The notes below the pieces were generated by a model. It saw nothing but the letters and a program-made list of their open reading frames with translations. It searched no databases and was not told where the DNA came from. Shown piece after piece: positions 53,497-62,777 of a stretch of DNA of 64,000 nucleotides (the first letter of the stretch is position 1; every line of letters starts with the position of its first letter). The stretch covers positions 1-64,000 of the forward strand of contig NZ_JAPFGP010000013.1 in NCBI RefSeq assembly GCF_026241155.1, given 5' to 3'. The stretch comes from Paucibacter sp. PLA-PC-4 (GTDB taxonomy: Bacteria > Pseudomonadota > Gammaproteobacteria > Burkholderiales > Burkholderiaceae_C). The translations under genes were made by a program, and so were the position numbers.

Positions 53497-54081
53497 ATGA
53501 TTTTCGACGCCATCCGTGAGAGTCACGACCTGCAACGCGATCTGTGCCGCAAGCTGACGGCGTCACGCGGGGACATGGCTTCGCGCGAGCTGCTCTTCCT
53601 GCAGCTGAAGGTCGAGCTGATGGCGCACGCAGCGGCAGAGGAACGACACCTGTACGTTCACCTGCTGATGGAGGACGGCGGTCTCGACGCGTCGCGCCAC
53701 GCGCTTCATGAGCACCACGAAGTTGACGAATTGCTGGACGACTTGTCCGTGCGCAACAAGAAGCAGGATGTCTGGATAGCGACCGCCAAGCAGCTGAGCT
53801 TCAAGGTGCGCCACCATCTGAAGGAGGAGGAATCAAAGTTCTTCCAGCTCGCCGGGCGTCTGCTGTCGGATACGAAGAAGAAGAAGCTGGCGCGTCAGTA
53901 CGCGAAAGAGATCGTGAGAATGCGCGAGCACTACGCGGCCGAGTACCAAACGGTGGCGGTCAATCCGGCAAGCGGTCTGCTCAAGCCCGCGAAACCCAAG
54001 GTCGACAAGCCTTCAACGCGCGGCAGCGCCAGCGCAGGTGCTCAACTGCGCGGCAAGAGCGAACCGCGCCGAACGCGCTGA
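53497..54081 (+). CDS. Hemerythrin-domain (HHE) protein
   Basis: A 194-residue protein with a four-helix HHE cation-binding domain: IRESHDLQRDL, HAAAEERHLYVHL, HALHEHHEVDELLDDL and VRHHLKEEESKFFQLA supply the His and Glu residues. A basic Lys/Arg-rich tail follows. Such proteins bind diiron and sense or carry O2, NO or metals. ATG 53497 is chosen for its GGAGAA site. It lies between the two XRE copies and its end overlaps the intact one by 40 bases. Confidence 0.85.
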   Translation: MIFDAIRESHDLQRDLCRKLTASRGDMASRELLFLQLKVELMAHAAAEERHLYVHLLMEDGGLDASRHALHEHHEVDELLDDLSVRNKKQDVWIATAKQLSFKVRHHLKEEESKFFQLAGRLLSDTKKKKLARQYAKEIVRMREHYAAEYQTVAVNPASGLLKPAKPKVDKPSTRGSASAGAQLRGKSEPRRTR

Positions 54082-54488
54082 CTGGCAGGGCACCTCAACG
54101 GCGCAGATCCGGCCGGCGATGCGCGTGCAGGTCGAAGAAAAGCGGGGGGCAGGTCCTGATGCAGGAACACTTCCCGTCTCAAGCCTCGCCACCACTGCCC
54201 GAGCCCCGCACCTCGCGCACAACTCCCCAGCTTCAAGCCCAGCATCCCAAAGATTCGGTTCATGGTCTGAACCGTGCCTTCGCTGCGGTCCTGCTCGATG
54301 TCCTGCATGGTCCGGTAGGACACGTCGGAGAGCTTGGCCATCTCGGCGGTGGTCAGGCGCACGGTCTTCTTGAGGTGGCGAATCGACTGCGCCAGCGCCC
54401 ATTTCGAGTGCGCCATAGCGTCCTCGACGGCCTCCTTGCGCAAGCCGAGCTGTTCAGAGATCGACAGGGTGTTGAAGCGCTTGTCCAT
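54042..54488 (-). CDS. XRE-family transcriptional regulator (HipB-like), C-terminus probably frameshifted
   Basis: A 148-residue reading with an N-terminal helix-turn-helix (VRLTTAEMAKLSDVSYRTMQDIEQDRSEGT, in pieces) and DNA-binding context. After the conserved GMLGLKLG the text turns compositionally odd. Deleting one A there changes the frame to GVVREVRGSGSGGEA and a nearby stop, a more natural end, so a frameshift is likely. It lies five bases after the hipA remnant, so the pair has toxin-first order. The DNA-binding half is intact. Confidence 0.65.
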   Translation of the reverse strand: MDKRFNTLSISEQLGLRKEAVEDAMAHSKWALAQSIRHLKKTVRLTTAEMAKLSDVSYRTMQDIEQDRSEGTVQTMNRIFGMLGLKLGSCARGAGLGQWWRGLRREVFLHQDLPPAFLRPARASPAGSAPLRCPASQRVRRGSLLPRS

Positions 54489-54493
54489 GGTAG

Positions 54494-55349
54494 TTAGGCG
54501 ATCGCCGCCAACTCGTCGGCTCTAGCCAGGATGTGCGGACGCAGGTGATGGGAGACGGCAGGCCCCAGGCCTATCGCCTCCCCATCCGCCGCGATCTTGC
54601 GTAGGGTCGGTTCCTTCGCCTTGACTCCGGCGACAAGCGGCTGGCGAGCGATCAGTGCCAGGCTCTTGCTCTTCTTCTTGCGGCGCGTCTGCTGCTGATG
54701 GTGGACTTGCGCGCCGAGCTCGCAAGCGCGGCCCAGCACGCGATGCCAGTCCGGTTGGCCGTTGTCGTTGCTGTCTTATCTGATCCGCCGAGCGATACCG
54801 TCCGGATGCAGATACATCGGCGCGAAGTCATAGAGCGGTGTCAGTGCGATGCGGCCGTTGAGGTCGCGCTGCACGGCGGTGTTGCGCGCGTGGCTGTCCT
54901 TGCTGTGCTGGGCCAGATTGGCGATATCACGCTTGATGTACTCGAGCACTTCCGCCTGCGGGTAGGTGCAGTGCCGGATCAAGGCTTCGCAGACTTGGTC
55001 TGGCTTGGCACCGCCTCGAAGCCCGGCATGCCTGTCAGCGTGGCAATGCTCTCCTGGGCAAGCCGATACGGCGCGACAGTTCCTGACGACCAAGGCCCAG
55101 CGGCAGCATGTCGATCAGAAAGACCGGCCAGTACGCCTGCTCGAAGGACTGCAGACCGACCGGCCAGCCCGCGCAAGCAGCGTGCGCGTCAGTCACGCCC
55201 GGGTAGGCAAAAGCCCAGTCGACCGTGTAGCCGGTGTACGTCTTGGCCTTCCAGCCCTCTTCCTCAGCATGCAGCAGGCTCACGCTGGCCACATCGCACC
55301 AAGCGCCGGCGGCGTGAAGCTGAAGCGTGCAGTGATTTGTCATTTGCAC
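54494..55349 (-). pseudogene. HipA-family toxin remnant with internal deletion
   Basis: Three minus-strand frames read as parts of a HipA-type kinase. LQLHAAGAWCDVASVSLL with EEEGWKAKTYTGY is the N-terminus (55349-55035). ATLTGMPGFEAVPSQT and HARNTAVQRDLNGRIALTPLYDF follow in other frames, and VLGRACELGAQVH to ADELAAIA (stop 54494) is the C-terminus. Roughly 200 residues of the kinase core are missing between them. The result cannot be a functional toxin. Confidence 0.82.
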
Positions 55350-55414
55350 AGAAATTTAGACGTAGTGAATCAGGCTGTCGCTGCAATTCACCTGTTTTTT
55401 CGTGCAACTAAACC

Positions 55415-58400
55415 CTATACCGGCAGACCTTTTTCCTCACTCGCCCGCACCACCACCCGCCCATCCCCTGCCCAGCCGCTCAGATCGCGCGGCACCTCGG
55501 CGGGCGCCACGTCCATCGCCTCGATGACCCCGAAATAGCCGTCCCGCCCCCGGGCCTTGGCCGCGTACAGCGCCGAGTCGGCCAGGGCGAGGGTGGCGGG
55601 CCAGTCCCAGGCGCGGGGTCGGCGCGGGTCGAGCGGGAAGGCGGCGAAGCCGATCGAGACCGTGACCTCGACCGCCTGGCCGAGGCCGATGTCGAAGGGC
55701 TGATCACGCACAGCAGCGCAGACGCGCGCGGCCAGCTCGGCGGCGTCTGCGCGGCTGGTCTCGCGCACCAGCACCAGCAGCTCCTCGCCGCCCCAGCGAA
55801 CCAGCGAGTCGGTACCACGGAAAACCTGGCGCAGCCGCTCGGCCAGGGTCACCAGCACGGCGTCGCCGGCGGCGTGGCCATGGGCATCGTTGACGCGCTT
55901 GAAATGGTCCAGGTCCAGCAGCATCAGCATCAGATCGCTGTCGGGGCCTGGCAAGCCCGGCTCGCTGGCCTCGAAGCGGCGCAAGCACAGGCGCAAGTCG
56001 TCCTGCAATCGCAGCTCCAGATAGCGGCGGTTGCGCAAGCCGGTCAGCGCGTCGGTCAGGCTGGCCTCACGCAGCTCGGCGGTGCGCTCGTCCACCAAGG
56101 CCTGCAGCACGGCCTCGCGCCGGCGCAGCAAGCGGGTGCGCCAGCGCACATAGGCCCAGATCGCCAGCAGCAGCAGGGCCACCGACGCCAGCTGCGCCCA
56201 TATCGTCTGCCACCAGGCGGGCAGCAGCTCGACGGGCAGCTCCAGCCGGGCAGGGCCCCACAGCGTCGGGTGCGCCGTCACGCGCATCTGCAGCACATAG
56301 CGGCCGGGCCACAGCGGGCCGAAGCTGGGGCTGCGCGCGCCGGGGTCGACGCTGGTCCAGTCGCTGTCCAAGCCCAGCAGGCGGTACTGGTAGCGAAGCC
56401 GGCCGGGATCGGCATAGTCCAGCCCGGCGAACTCGACGCTGAAGCTGCGTGTGCCAGCCGGCAGGCGCAGTCCCTGACCATCTAAGCGCACAGGCGCATG
56501 GGGCTGGCCGTTAACGCGCAGCGCGCTGATCACCAGCGGCAGCGCACCCGGATCCGGCTCGAAGGCTTCGGGCAGAACGCGCAGCAAGCCCCGGCTGCCG
56601 CCGAACAGCAAGGCCCCGCCGGGCAGCTCGGCGCTGGCGAAGAACCAGAAGCTGCCGAAGGCCGCGCCCTCGGCGGCGCCGAAGCTGTCGATCCGGTCGG
56701 CCTTTGGGTCGTAGACCTGCAGCTGGCTCCAGATGCGGCCGCGTGCGTCCTCGTGCAGATTGCCGCCGAACACGCCCTCGCTGCCGAGGCGCTCGCCGAC
56801 GCGGTCGAAGCGGGCCCGGCCCTCGGCGTCCCAGCCGCGCAGCCGGTGCAGGCCGGCGACCGGTGTGTCGAGCCACAGCGTGCCGTCGCTGGCCAGCAGC
56901 AAACCCATCACGACCGGGCTGGCCAGGGTCTCGCCCGACGCCTGCGGCACAGCTGCCAGGCCGGCGCCTTGTTCTCGGAACAAGCCTTGCTGGCCACCGA
57001 CCCAGAGCCGACCTGACCCGGAGGCCCCAGCCTTTTCTTCGATCAGCGCATGGATGCCGCCTTGCAGCGGTGCACCGCCGGCCAGCGCGACCCGCTGCAA
57101 CGCCGGCGCCGAGGCGCCGGGGAGCCGGTATAGGCCCTCCTGCATGCCCAGCCAGACTTCGCCATTGGCGCGCAGCAGCAGGCGCTGTGCTCGCCCGCCG
57201 TCCAGCGGCCAGTCGCGCAAGAGCCGGCCCTGAGCGGAGCGGTGCTCCAGCCGGCCGGCTGCCGCCATCCACAGACTGCCGTCCGGCGCCTCGGCCAACG
57301 ACTCGACAACGCTGGAACGCTCCCGCGGCCAAACGCCCAAGCTCGCCAGGCCCTGGCCGGGCCGGCCATCGAGGCGCACGACGCGCCCGCTCTGCGTAGG
57401 CGCCAGCACCTCTCCGTTGCTCAGACTCAGCAGCGCACGCACATCGGCATCGACCAACCCGGTCGGTGGCCCGCCGTCCGCCGCAGGATCCGGGCCGCGC
57501 ACGGCCAGCGCCGGGTGGTGCTGATGGCGCTGCAAGCCCAGACCATAGCCGCTGACCCACATCGCGCCGCCGGCGTCGCGCAGCAGGCCGCTGATGTCAT
57601 TGCCGGCCAGGCCGCTCAAACGGCGCGGGTCATGGCGGAGCCGGGCCTCGATCGCACCGCTGTCCCGGTTCAGCCAGAGCAGGCCCACCTTACTGCCGAC
57701 CCAGAGCCGGCCGGCGCTGTCCTCGGCCAGGGCCTGCACTGGCGTGTGCAACTGCTGGACCCAGCGCACGCGCCCCTGTTCGACCACGCCCAGACGGCCG
57801 TCCTGGGTGCCCAGCCACAAGCGACCGTCACTGTCCTCGGCCAGTGCCAGCACCGGCGCGCTCGCGCCGCCCGGCAGCGGCAGCGCTTCCCAGGCGCCGT
57901 CGCGCAGCCGCGACAGGCCACGCCAGTGGCCGGCCCAGACCGTGCCGTCCCGGGCCACGCGCACAGCCAGCACGCGGGCCTCGGGCTCGCCCTGCCAGCG
58001 CAGATCCTGGGCTTCAAAGCGCCGCGTGGTCGGCGTATAGCGCAGCAGACCCCGACCCAGGGTGCCGACCCACACGGCGCCCTGGCCATCCTCGGCTAGC
58101 GCCCGGATCGGTGCGTGCGGCCCGGCCTCACCCTGCATGCTGCCCAGGGCCTCGACCCGGTCTTGCGCGGGATCGAACACCATCAGGCCCATGAACTCGG
58201 TGCCTATCCACATGCGGCCATCGCGGCCGGCGCCCAACGCGCGCACCCAGCCGAGATTGCGCCGCGCGCGGGTCGGGCCCTCCCGCTCGATAGGCCGCAG
58301 CCTGTAGCCGTCATAGCGCGTCAGGCCCTTGCTGGTCGCCACCCAGATGAAGCCGTCGCGGTCCTGCGCCAGCGCGGGCACGGTATTCTGCGGCACGGCC

Positions 58401-58513
58401 ACCGCCCGGAATTGCACGTCCAGCGCCTCGCCGACCGGGCCCGCCTTCACTCCCGCCAAGAGGGTCAGCAAGAGCAGTAGCAGGCAGCACTGGCTGCGGA
58501 AAGGAAATGGCAT
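55415..58513 (-). CDS. Periplasmic beta-propeller sensor diguanylate cyclase
   Basis: A 1032-residue protein. After a signal/anchor, two seven-bladed propellers of two-component regulator repeats (LAQDRDGFIWVATSKGLTRYD, then ~13 similar repeats) precede a Y_Y_Y domain (RLRYQYRLLGLDSDW), one membrane helix, a coiled coil and GGDEF. The active site is GGEEL with RGTD, an allosteric I-site, five residues before it. It likely makes c-di-GMP in response to an extracellular ligand. ATG 58513 is chosen because the signal peptide starts there. Confidence 0.9.
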   Translation of the reverse strand: MPFPFRSQCCLLLLLLTLLAGVKAGPVGEALDVQFRAVAVPQNTVPALAQDRDGFIWVATSKGLTRYDGYRLRPIEREGPTRARRNLGWVRALGAGRDGRMWIGTEFMGLMVFDPAQDRVEALGSMQGEAGPHAPIRALAEDGQGAVWVGTLGRGLLRYTPTTRRFEAQDLRWQGEPEARVLAVRVARDGTVWAGHWRGLSRLRDGAWEALPLPGGASAPVLALAEDSDGRLWLGTQDGRLGVVEQGRVRWVQQLHTPVQALAEDSAGRLWVGSKVGLLWLNRDSGAIEARLRHDPRRLSGLAGNDISGLLRDAGGAMWVSGYGLGLQRHQHHPALAVRGPDPAADGGPPTGLVDADVRALLSLSNGEVLAPTQSGRVVRLDGRPGQGLASLGVWPRERSSVVESLAEAPDGSLWMAAAGRLEHRSAQGRLLRDWPLDGGRAQRLLLRANGEVWLGMQEGLYRLPGASAPALQRVALAGGAPLQGGIHALIEEKAGASGSGRLWVGGQQGLFREQGAGLAAVPQASGETLASPVVMGLLLASDGTLWLDTPVAGLHRLRGWDAEGRARFDRVGERLGSEGVFGGNLHEDARGRIWSQLQVYDPKADRIDSFGAAEGAAFGSFWFFASAELPGGALLFGGSRGLLRVLPEAFEPDPGALPLVISALRVNGQPHAPVRLDGQGLRLPAGTRSFSVEFAGLDYADPGRLRYQYRLLGLDSDWTSVDPGARSPSFGPLWPGRYVLQMRVTAHPTLWGPARLELPVELLPAWWQTIWAQLASVALLLLAIWAYVRWRTRLLRRREAVLQALVDERTAELREASLTDALTGLRNRRYLELRLQDDLRLCLRRFEASEPGLPGPDSDLMLMLLDLDHFKRVNDAHGHAAGDAVLVTLAERLRQVFRGTDSLVRWGGEELLVLVRETSRADAAELAARVCAAVRDQPFDIGLGQAVEVTVSIGFAAFPLDPRRPRAWDWPATLALADSALYAAKARGRDGYFGVIEAMDVAPAEVPRDLSGWAGDGRVVVRASEEKGLPV

Positions 58514-58568
58514 GGGCGAAATTGTAAGCAGCGCACCGACATCACCCCACCTCGGCCGTCCCCGCTCG

Positions 58569-58591
58569 GCGCAAGGCCAATAGGCTTGCGC
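58569..58591. promoter_or_regulatory. Inverted repeat in a divergent promoter region
   Basis: GCGCAAG (58569-58575) and CTTGCGC (58585-58591) form a perfect 7-bp dyad with a 9-base spacer between the propeller-cyclase and M16-peptidase genes. Its centre is ~50 bases from each start. It could be an operator; no regulator is assigned. Confidence 0.35.
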
Positions 58592-58631
58592 GACACTATC
58601 GAGCCCCGCCAGCCTCTCAGCATCACGCCTC

Positions 58632-59909
58632 TTGGACACCCGCACCCCTCCCCGCCTCGCCACCCTCGCCAACGGCCTGCGCGTCGTCGCCATCGACATG
58701 CCCTGGCGTGCGACGGTCTCGCTGAGCATCTTCATCCGCACAGGCAGTCTTCATGAGAGCGCGCGGCAGGGCGGCATCAGCCATGTGGTCGAGCACATGG
58801 CCTTCAAGGGTACGGCCACGCGCGACTGCCAGCGCATCAATCTGGACGCCGAACGCTTGGGCGCGGAGGTCAACGCCCACACCGACAAAGACCATACGGC
58901 TTTTCACATCGAGGGGCTGCCGCAAGACCTGCCGGCCTTTGTTGTGCAGCTGGCCGACATCGTGCTCAACAGCAGCTTCCCCGAAGACGAGCTGGAACGC
59001 GAGCGCCGCGTCATTGAACAGGAGTTCAGCGAGTTCGACGAGGACCCGGCCAGCGTGGCCTTCCAGCTCTTCGACCGCGCCTGCTACGGCCCCACGCACC
59101 CGGCCGGCCGGCCCATCATCGGCACGCGAGCCAATATCCGACGCTTCGCCCGCAGCGATCTACTGGACTATGCCAAGCGCCAGTACACGGCCAGTAATGT
59201 GATCGTGGCCGCCGCCGGGCCGGTGGACTTCGACGCCTTGGCGCGCGCCACCGAGCAGGCGTTTGGCGCGATGCCCACCGGCGCACCGAATCGGCTGGAG
59301 GCTCCCGTGTGGCTGGGCGGGCTGAAGACGCGCCGCCTGGCGGGCAGCGGGCAATGCCAGGCGGTGCTGGGCTTTGCCGCGCCGGCGCTGACCGAGGACG
59401 CCCATCTGGCCTATGTGCTGGCCGCCGCGCTGCTGGGCGAAGGCATGAGCTCGCCACTGCTAGACGAGATTCGCGAACGCCGAGGCCTGGCCTATCACAC
59501 GGCATGCGCGGCAGATATCGGGCCACTGGCTGGGCAGTTCGTGATCGAGGGTTCAACCGCGCCGGCCCAGGCCGAGGAGTTCCTGGGCGCGGTGGAAACC
59601 CTGCTGCTTCAGCAGACCCAGGGTCTTGATCCGGTCGGGCTGGAGCGCGCGCGCAAGCAGCTCATCGTGCGCTCGCTGCGCGGCCTGGAGCAGCCCTCGC
59701 GGCGGCTCGAAGCGGCCGCGCAAGATCTTTTCACGCTGGGCCGGCTTCGCGACACGCAGCAATGGCTGGATCAGCTGCAGGCAGTCAAGACCAGCGAGAT
59801 CAGCGCGGTGTTTGCCCACCTGCTGGACCGGAAGCTCCCGGCCGCAATCGCGCTGGCCGGCAGCGTGCCGGCCAAGGTGCACGAGCGGGCTGCAACGCTG
59901 TTTTGCTGA
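58632..59909 (+). CDS. M16 (pitrilysin) family zinc peptidase
   Basis: A 425-residue peptidase with the inverted zinc motif HVVEH (H51, E54, H55) and the third ligand Glu131, exactly 76 residues after His55. It is the processing-peptidase-like, single-chain form. It starts with TTG at 58632, since no in-frame ATG precedes the domain; the later ATG at MPWRATVS would truncate it. Its stop touches the stop of the convergent response regulator. Confidence 0.88.
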   Translation: MDTRTPPRLATLANGLRVVAIDMPWRATVSLSIFIRTGSLHESARQGGISHVVEHMAFKGTATRDCQRINLDAERLGAEVNAHTDKDHTAFHIEGLPQDLPAFVVQLADIVLNSSFPEDELERERRVIEQEFSEFDEDPASVAFQLFDRACYGPTHPAGRPIIGTRANIRRFARSDLLDYAKRQYTASNVIVAAAGPVDFDALARATEQAFGAMPTGAPNRLEAPVWLGGLKTRRLAGSGQCQAVLGFAAPALTEDAHLAYVLAAALLGEGMSSPLLDEIRERRGLAYHTACAADIGPLAGQFVIEGSTAPAQAEEFLGAVETLLLQQTQGLDPVGLERARKQLIVRSLRGLEQPSRRLEAAAQDLFTLGRLRDTQQWLDQLQAVKTSEISAVFAHLLDRKLPAAIALAGSVPAKVHERAATLFC

Positions 59910-60557
59910 TCAACCGTCGCGCAGCAAGTTTGACAGCTCGACCGCCGACTTGACGTTCATCTTCTCGAACACCCGGGCACGGTGCACCTCAACCGTGCGC
60001 ACGCTAATGAAGAGCTGATCGGCGATCAGCTTGTTGGGCAGGCCTTGGACGACCAGGGCCATCACCTCGCGCTCGCGCTCGGTCAGCTCGGCCATACGCA
60101 GGGCCAGCTGACCCTGGCTCTGGCGGGCCGCAATCGCGGCGGCGCTGGCGGCCAGCGCCTCCTCGACGCGGTCGACCAGGGCGTTGTCAGAAAAGGGCTT
60201 CTCTACGAAATCGAAGGCGCCACGCTTGACCGCAGCCACCGCGGTCGGCACATCGCCGTGACCGGTCAGAAAGATCACCGGCAGCGCGGCGGCCATGCCG
60301 CGCTCGATCAGGCGCTCGAAGAGGGCCAGGCCACTGGTGCCGGGCATGCGCACATCGAGCAACAGGCAGGAAGGCGCGTCTGGCCAGCCGGCGCCATGCC
60401 CGGGCCGGGCGTCCAGCATGGCCTCGAAGGCCTCGGCGCTGCCGAAGCCCTCGGAGAGTAGGCGGCGAGAGCGCAGCAGCCAGGCCAGCGCGTCGCGCAC
60501 CACCTCTTCGTCATCGACCAGGTAAACCATCGGCAGCTTGGTGTGCGTCTGTTGCAT
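59910..60557 (-). CDS. FixJ/DctR-type response regulator
   Basis: A 215-residue regulator. The receiver domain has D68 (LLLDVRMPG), Thr in FLTGHGD and Lys118 (VEKPF). The C-terminal LuxR-type helix-turn-helix reads ERERE to HRARVFEKM. Its start overlaps the kinase gene by 47 bases, so the two are translated together. Targets are unknown; maeB is a candidate. Confidence 0.92.
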   Translation of the reverse strand: MQQTHTKLPMVYLVDDEEVVRDALAWLLRSRRLLSEGFGSAEAFEAMLDARPGHGAGWPDAPSCLLLDVRMPGTSGLALFERLIERGMAAALPVIFLTGHGDVPTAVAAVKRGAFDFVEKPFSDNALVDRVEEALAASAAAIAARQSQGQLALRMAELTEREREVMALVVQGLPNKLIADQLFISVRTVEVHRARVFEKMNVKSAVELSNLLRDG

Positions 60558-62619
60558 CGGGTTTTATCCTCTCCTCGGACGCCATGGTATCGGCCGGCAA
60601 GGTGAAGCGGAACTCGGTGCCGCTGGGCCGTGTCGCGGAGGCCGCCGTGTGACTCTCGTAATCCATCGCACCACCATGCTGCTCGACCACGGTTCGGCAC
60701 AGGCTCAGACCCAGCCCCATGCCCTCGCTGCGGGTCGTAAAGAAGGGGGTAAACAGCTGCTGGGCCACGCCGGGGTCGATACCGGGCCCGCGGTCGATGA
60801 TGGAGAAGGTAACCCAGCGCGGCTGGGTCTGCGTCACCCTTAGGGTCAGCACCCGTTCGGCCAGCGGCGTGGCGCCATCCATCGCCTGAATGCCGTTGCG
60901 GGTCAGGTTCAGCAGCACCTGCTCGACCATGGTGCGGTCGCAGCGCACGCGCGGCGCGGGCGTGGGCAGATCAATGTCGATGCGGGTACCGCTCTTGCGG
61001 GCCTGCAGCCGTACCAGCGGCAGCACCGCGTCGATCAGCAGATCGACCGCGATCGGTTCGCGCGCCTGCTCGCGCCGGCGCACGAAGTCGTGCACGCTCT
61101 TGATCACGCGGCCGGCGCGCTCGGCCTGCTCGGCAATGCGGGTCACGGCCTGGCGCACCATCGCCGGGGTCTGCGGATCGTCGGCCTCTCGGGTCAGCAG
61201 GTTCAGCGAGGCGGTGGCGTAGCTGGCAATCGCGGCCAGCGGCTGGTTCAGCTCGTGACTCAAGAGCGAGGCCATCTCGCCGACGGTGGCCAGCCGGGCC
61301 GTGGCCTGCAGCCGCTCCTGCTGCTGGCGCGACAGCTCCTCAATCCGGCGCTGGGCTGAGACGTCGAGCACCGCACTCATCCAGCCGGTCTGTTTGCCGA
61401 GGGCGTTCTTCAGCGGCGCCTCGAAGATCAGCACGGGGAAGCGCTCGCCGTTGCGGCGCATGAAGACGGTCTCGAAACCCTGGCGCTGCTCCTGGCCGGC
61501 CTCCCAGCGGGCGCTGCGGTCGCGGTGGCGGTCGCGGTAGACCTCGATGAACTCGGGCGGCCAGTAGGGCGGCGTGGCCTGGCCCAGCAGCTCGGCGGCC
61601 TCGAAGCCGACGATGGCGCAGAAGGCCGGATTAACGTAGGTGATATTGCCGTTGATGTCTCGGGCGCGCAGGCCAGTGATCAGCGAGTTCTCCATTGCCT
61701 GACGAAAGCTCAGCGACTCGGCCAGCGCCGCCTCGGCAAGCGCGCGCCGGCGCCCATCGCGGGCCAGCAGCAGCACCACGGCGAACAGCGCCAGCGACAG
61801 CCCCATCACCAGCGCGGTGGCCAGATTGGGGATCAGCTGCGGCTCGCCGGCGGCGCTGTCGACGCGCAGCTGCAGGGTCAGACCCGGCAGGTCGACGACA
61901 CGCTCGGCCAGATAGACGCCGGCACCGCGGGTCAGCCCGGTGCGCGCCAGCCGGGTGCCGTCGCCCTCGACAAAGGACATCTCATGGACCCGCGCCAGCT
62001 CTGGCGTGACCGCCTCCTCCAGCAGCTGGCGCAGCCCCACGGTGGCGACCAGAAAGGCCGTCACCTCGCCGGCGCGCAACTGAGGCAGGCACAGATCGAC
62101 CACCTCCAGCCCCTCCCCGCCCGGCAGCGGCACGAAGTAGCTGCGCGAATAGAGCAGGGAGCCGTGACGCACGGCGGCCGAGCAGGCCAGCTCGGTCTCA
62201 AGCTGCAGCTGCTCGCGCCGGATCTGCGTAAACAGCGGCGCGGCATAAGGCGAGTCGACCGCCTCGACCACCTCGCGCCGCACATCGCGGTGCTCCAGCC
62301 GCAGCAGTGGCCGGGTGCGGCGCAGCATCTCGCCGGCATCGTCGCGCCAGCGACTGTCATTGAGGCTTTGCCACATCAGGGCCTGCAGGCCCTGCAGTTC
62401 GCGCCCGGCCATCTGCTTGGCGCGCGCGGCCACCTCGGCGGCGGCCTGGTCGGCCTGCTCCTGGGCCCGCGAGGCCTCGTAGCTCAGGGTCAGCCCCACC
62501 AGCAGGGTCTGGGCGATCAGCAGCAGGGACACCAGCGCGCCCCACAGCAGCGCGCGCCGCCAGCGCCGCCACAGCGGCAACGCGGGCGGGGGGGGGGCAG
62601 AGCGCTCGGTCGTGTCCAT
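60511..62619 (-). CDS. PAS sensor histidine kinase, DctB/FixL-like
   Basis: A 702-residue kinase: membrane helix near 27-47, ~230-residue periplasmic domain, second helix near 275-295, a PAS domain ([15 protein letters not shown], in part), His455 in [12 protein letters not shown], and an ATPase with GMGLGLSLC. The HELNQPL motif is typical of FixL/DctB-like kinases. ATG 62619 is used since the upstream reading lies in the maeB promoter region. It is divergent from maeB and may sense dicarboxylates. Confidence 0.9.
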   Translation of the reverse strand: MDTTERSAPPPPALPLWRRWRRALLWGALVSLLLIAQTLLVGLTLSYEASRAQEQADQAAAEVAARAKQMAGRELQGLQALMWQSLNDSRWRDDAGEMLRRTRPLLRLEHRDVRREVVEAVDSPYAAPLFTQIRREQLQLETELACSAAVRHGSLLYSRSYFVPLPGGEGLEVVDLCLPQLRAGEVTAFLVATVGLRQLLEEAVTPELARVHEMSFVEGDGTRLARTGLTRGAGVYLAERVVDLPGLTLQLRVDSAAGEPQLIPNLATALVMGLSLALFAVVLLLARDGRRRALAEAALAESLSFRQAMENSLITGLRARDINGNITYVNPAFCAIVGFEAAELLGQATPPYWPPEFIEVYRDRHRDRSARWEAGQEQRQGFETVFMRRNGERFPVLIFEAPLKNALGKQTGWMSAVLDVSAQRRIEELSRQQQERLQATARLATVGEMASLLSHELNQPLAAIASYATASLNLLTREADDPQTPAMVRQAVTRIAEQAERAGRVIKSVHDFVRRREQAREPIAVDLLIDAVLPLVRLQARKSGTRIDIDLPTPAPRVRCDRTMVEQVLLNLTRNGIQAMDGATPLAERVLTLRVTQTQPRWVTFSIIDRGPGIDPGVAQQLFTPFFTTRSEGMGLGLSLCRTVVEQHGGAMDYESHTAASATRPSGTEFRFTLPADTMASEERIKPDATDAHQAADGLPGR

Positions 62620-62713
62620 GCAGGCCGCAGTATCCTGTGTGCGGCGGCAAAGCAGATGCGCAGTTTCGCGTATCAATTCGCGCCGATCTCGGTCCACACT
62701 CAAGCCTGATCCC

Positions 62714-62719
62714 TACAAT
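62714..62719 (+). promoter_or_regulatory. maeB -10 element
   Basis: TACAAT in the context CTACAATCGCCG, as before leuS, lies 58 bases upstream of maeB within the 158-base gap divergent from the sensor kinase. No good -35 is seen. Confidence 0.45.
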
Positions 62720-62777
62720 CGCCGGCCACTCATGGCTCAGCCATGGGGCACGCCAGCCCAAACGCCTCGAATTGCCT

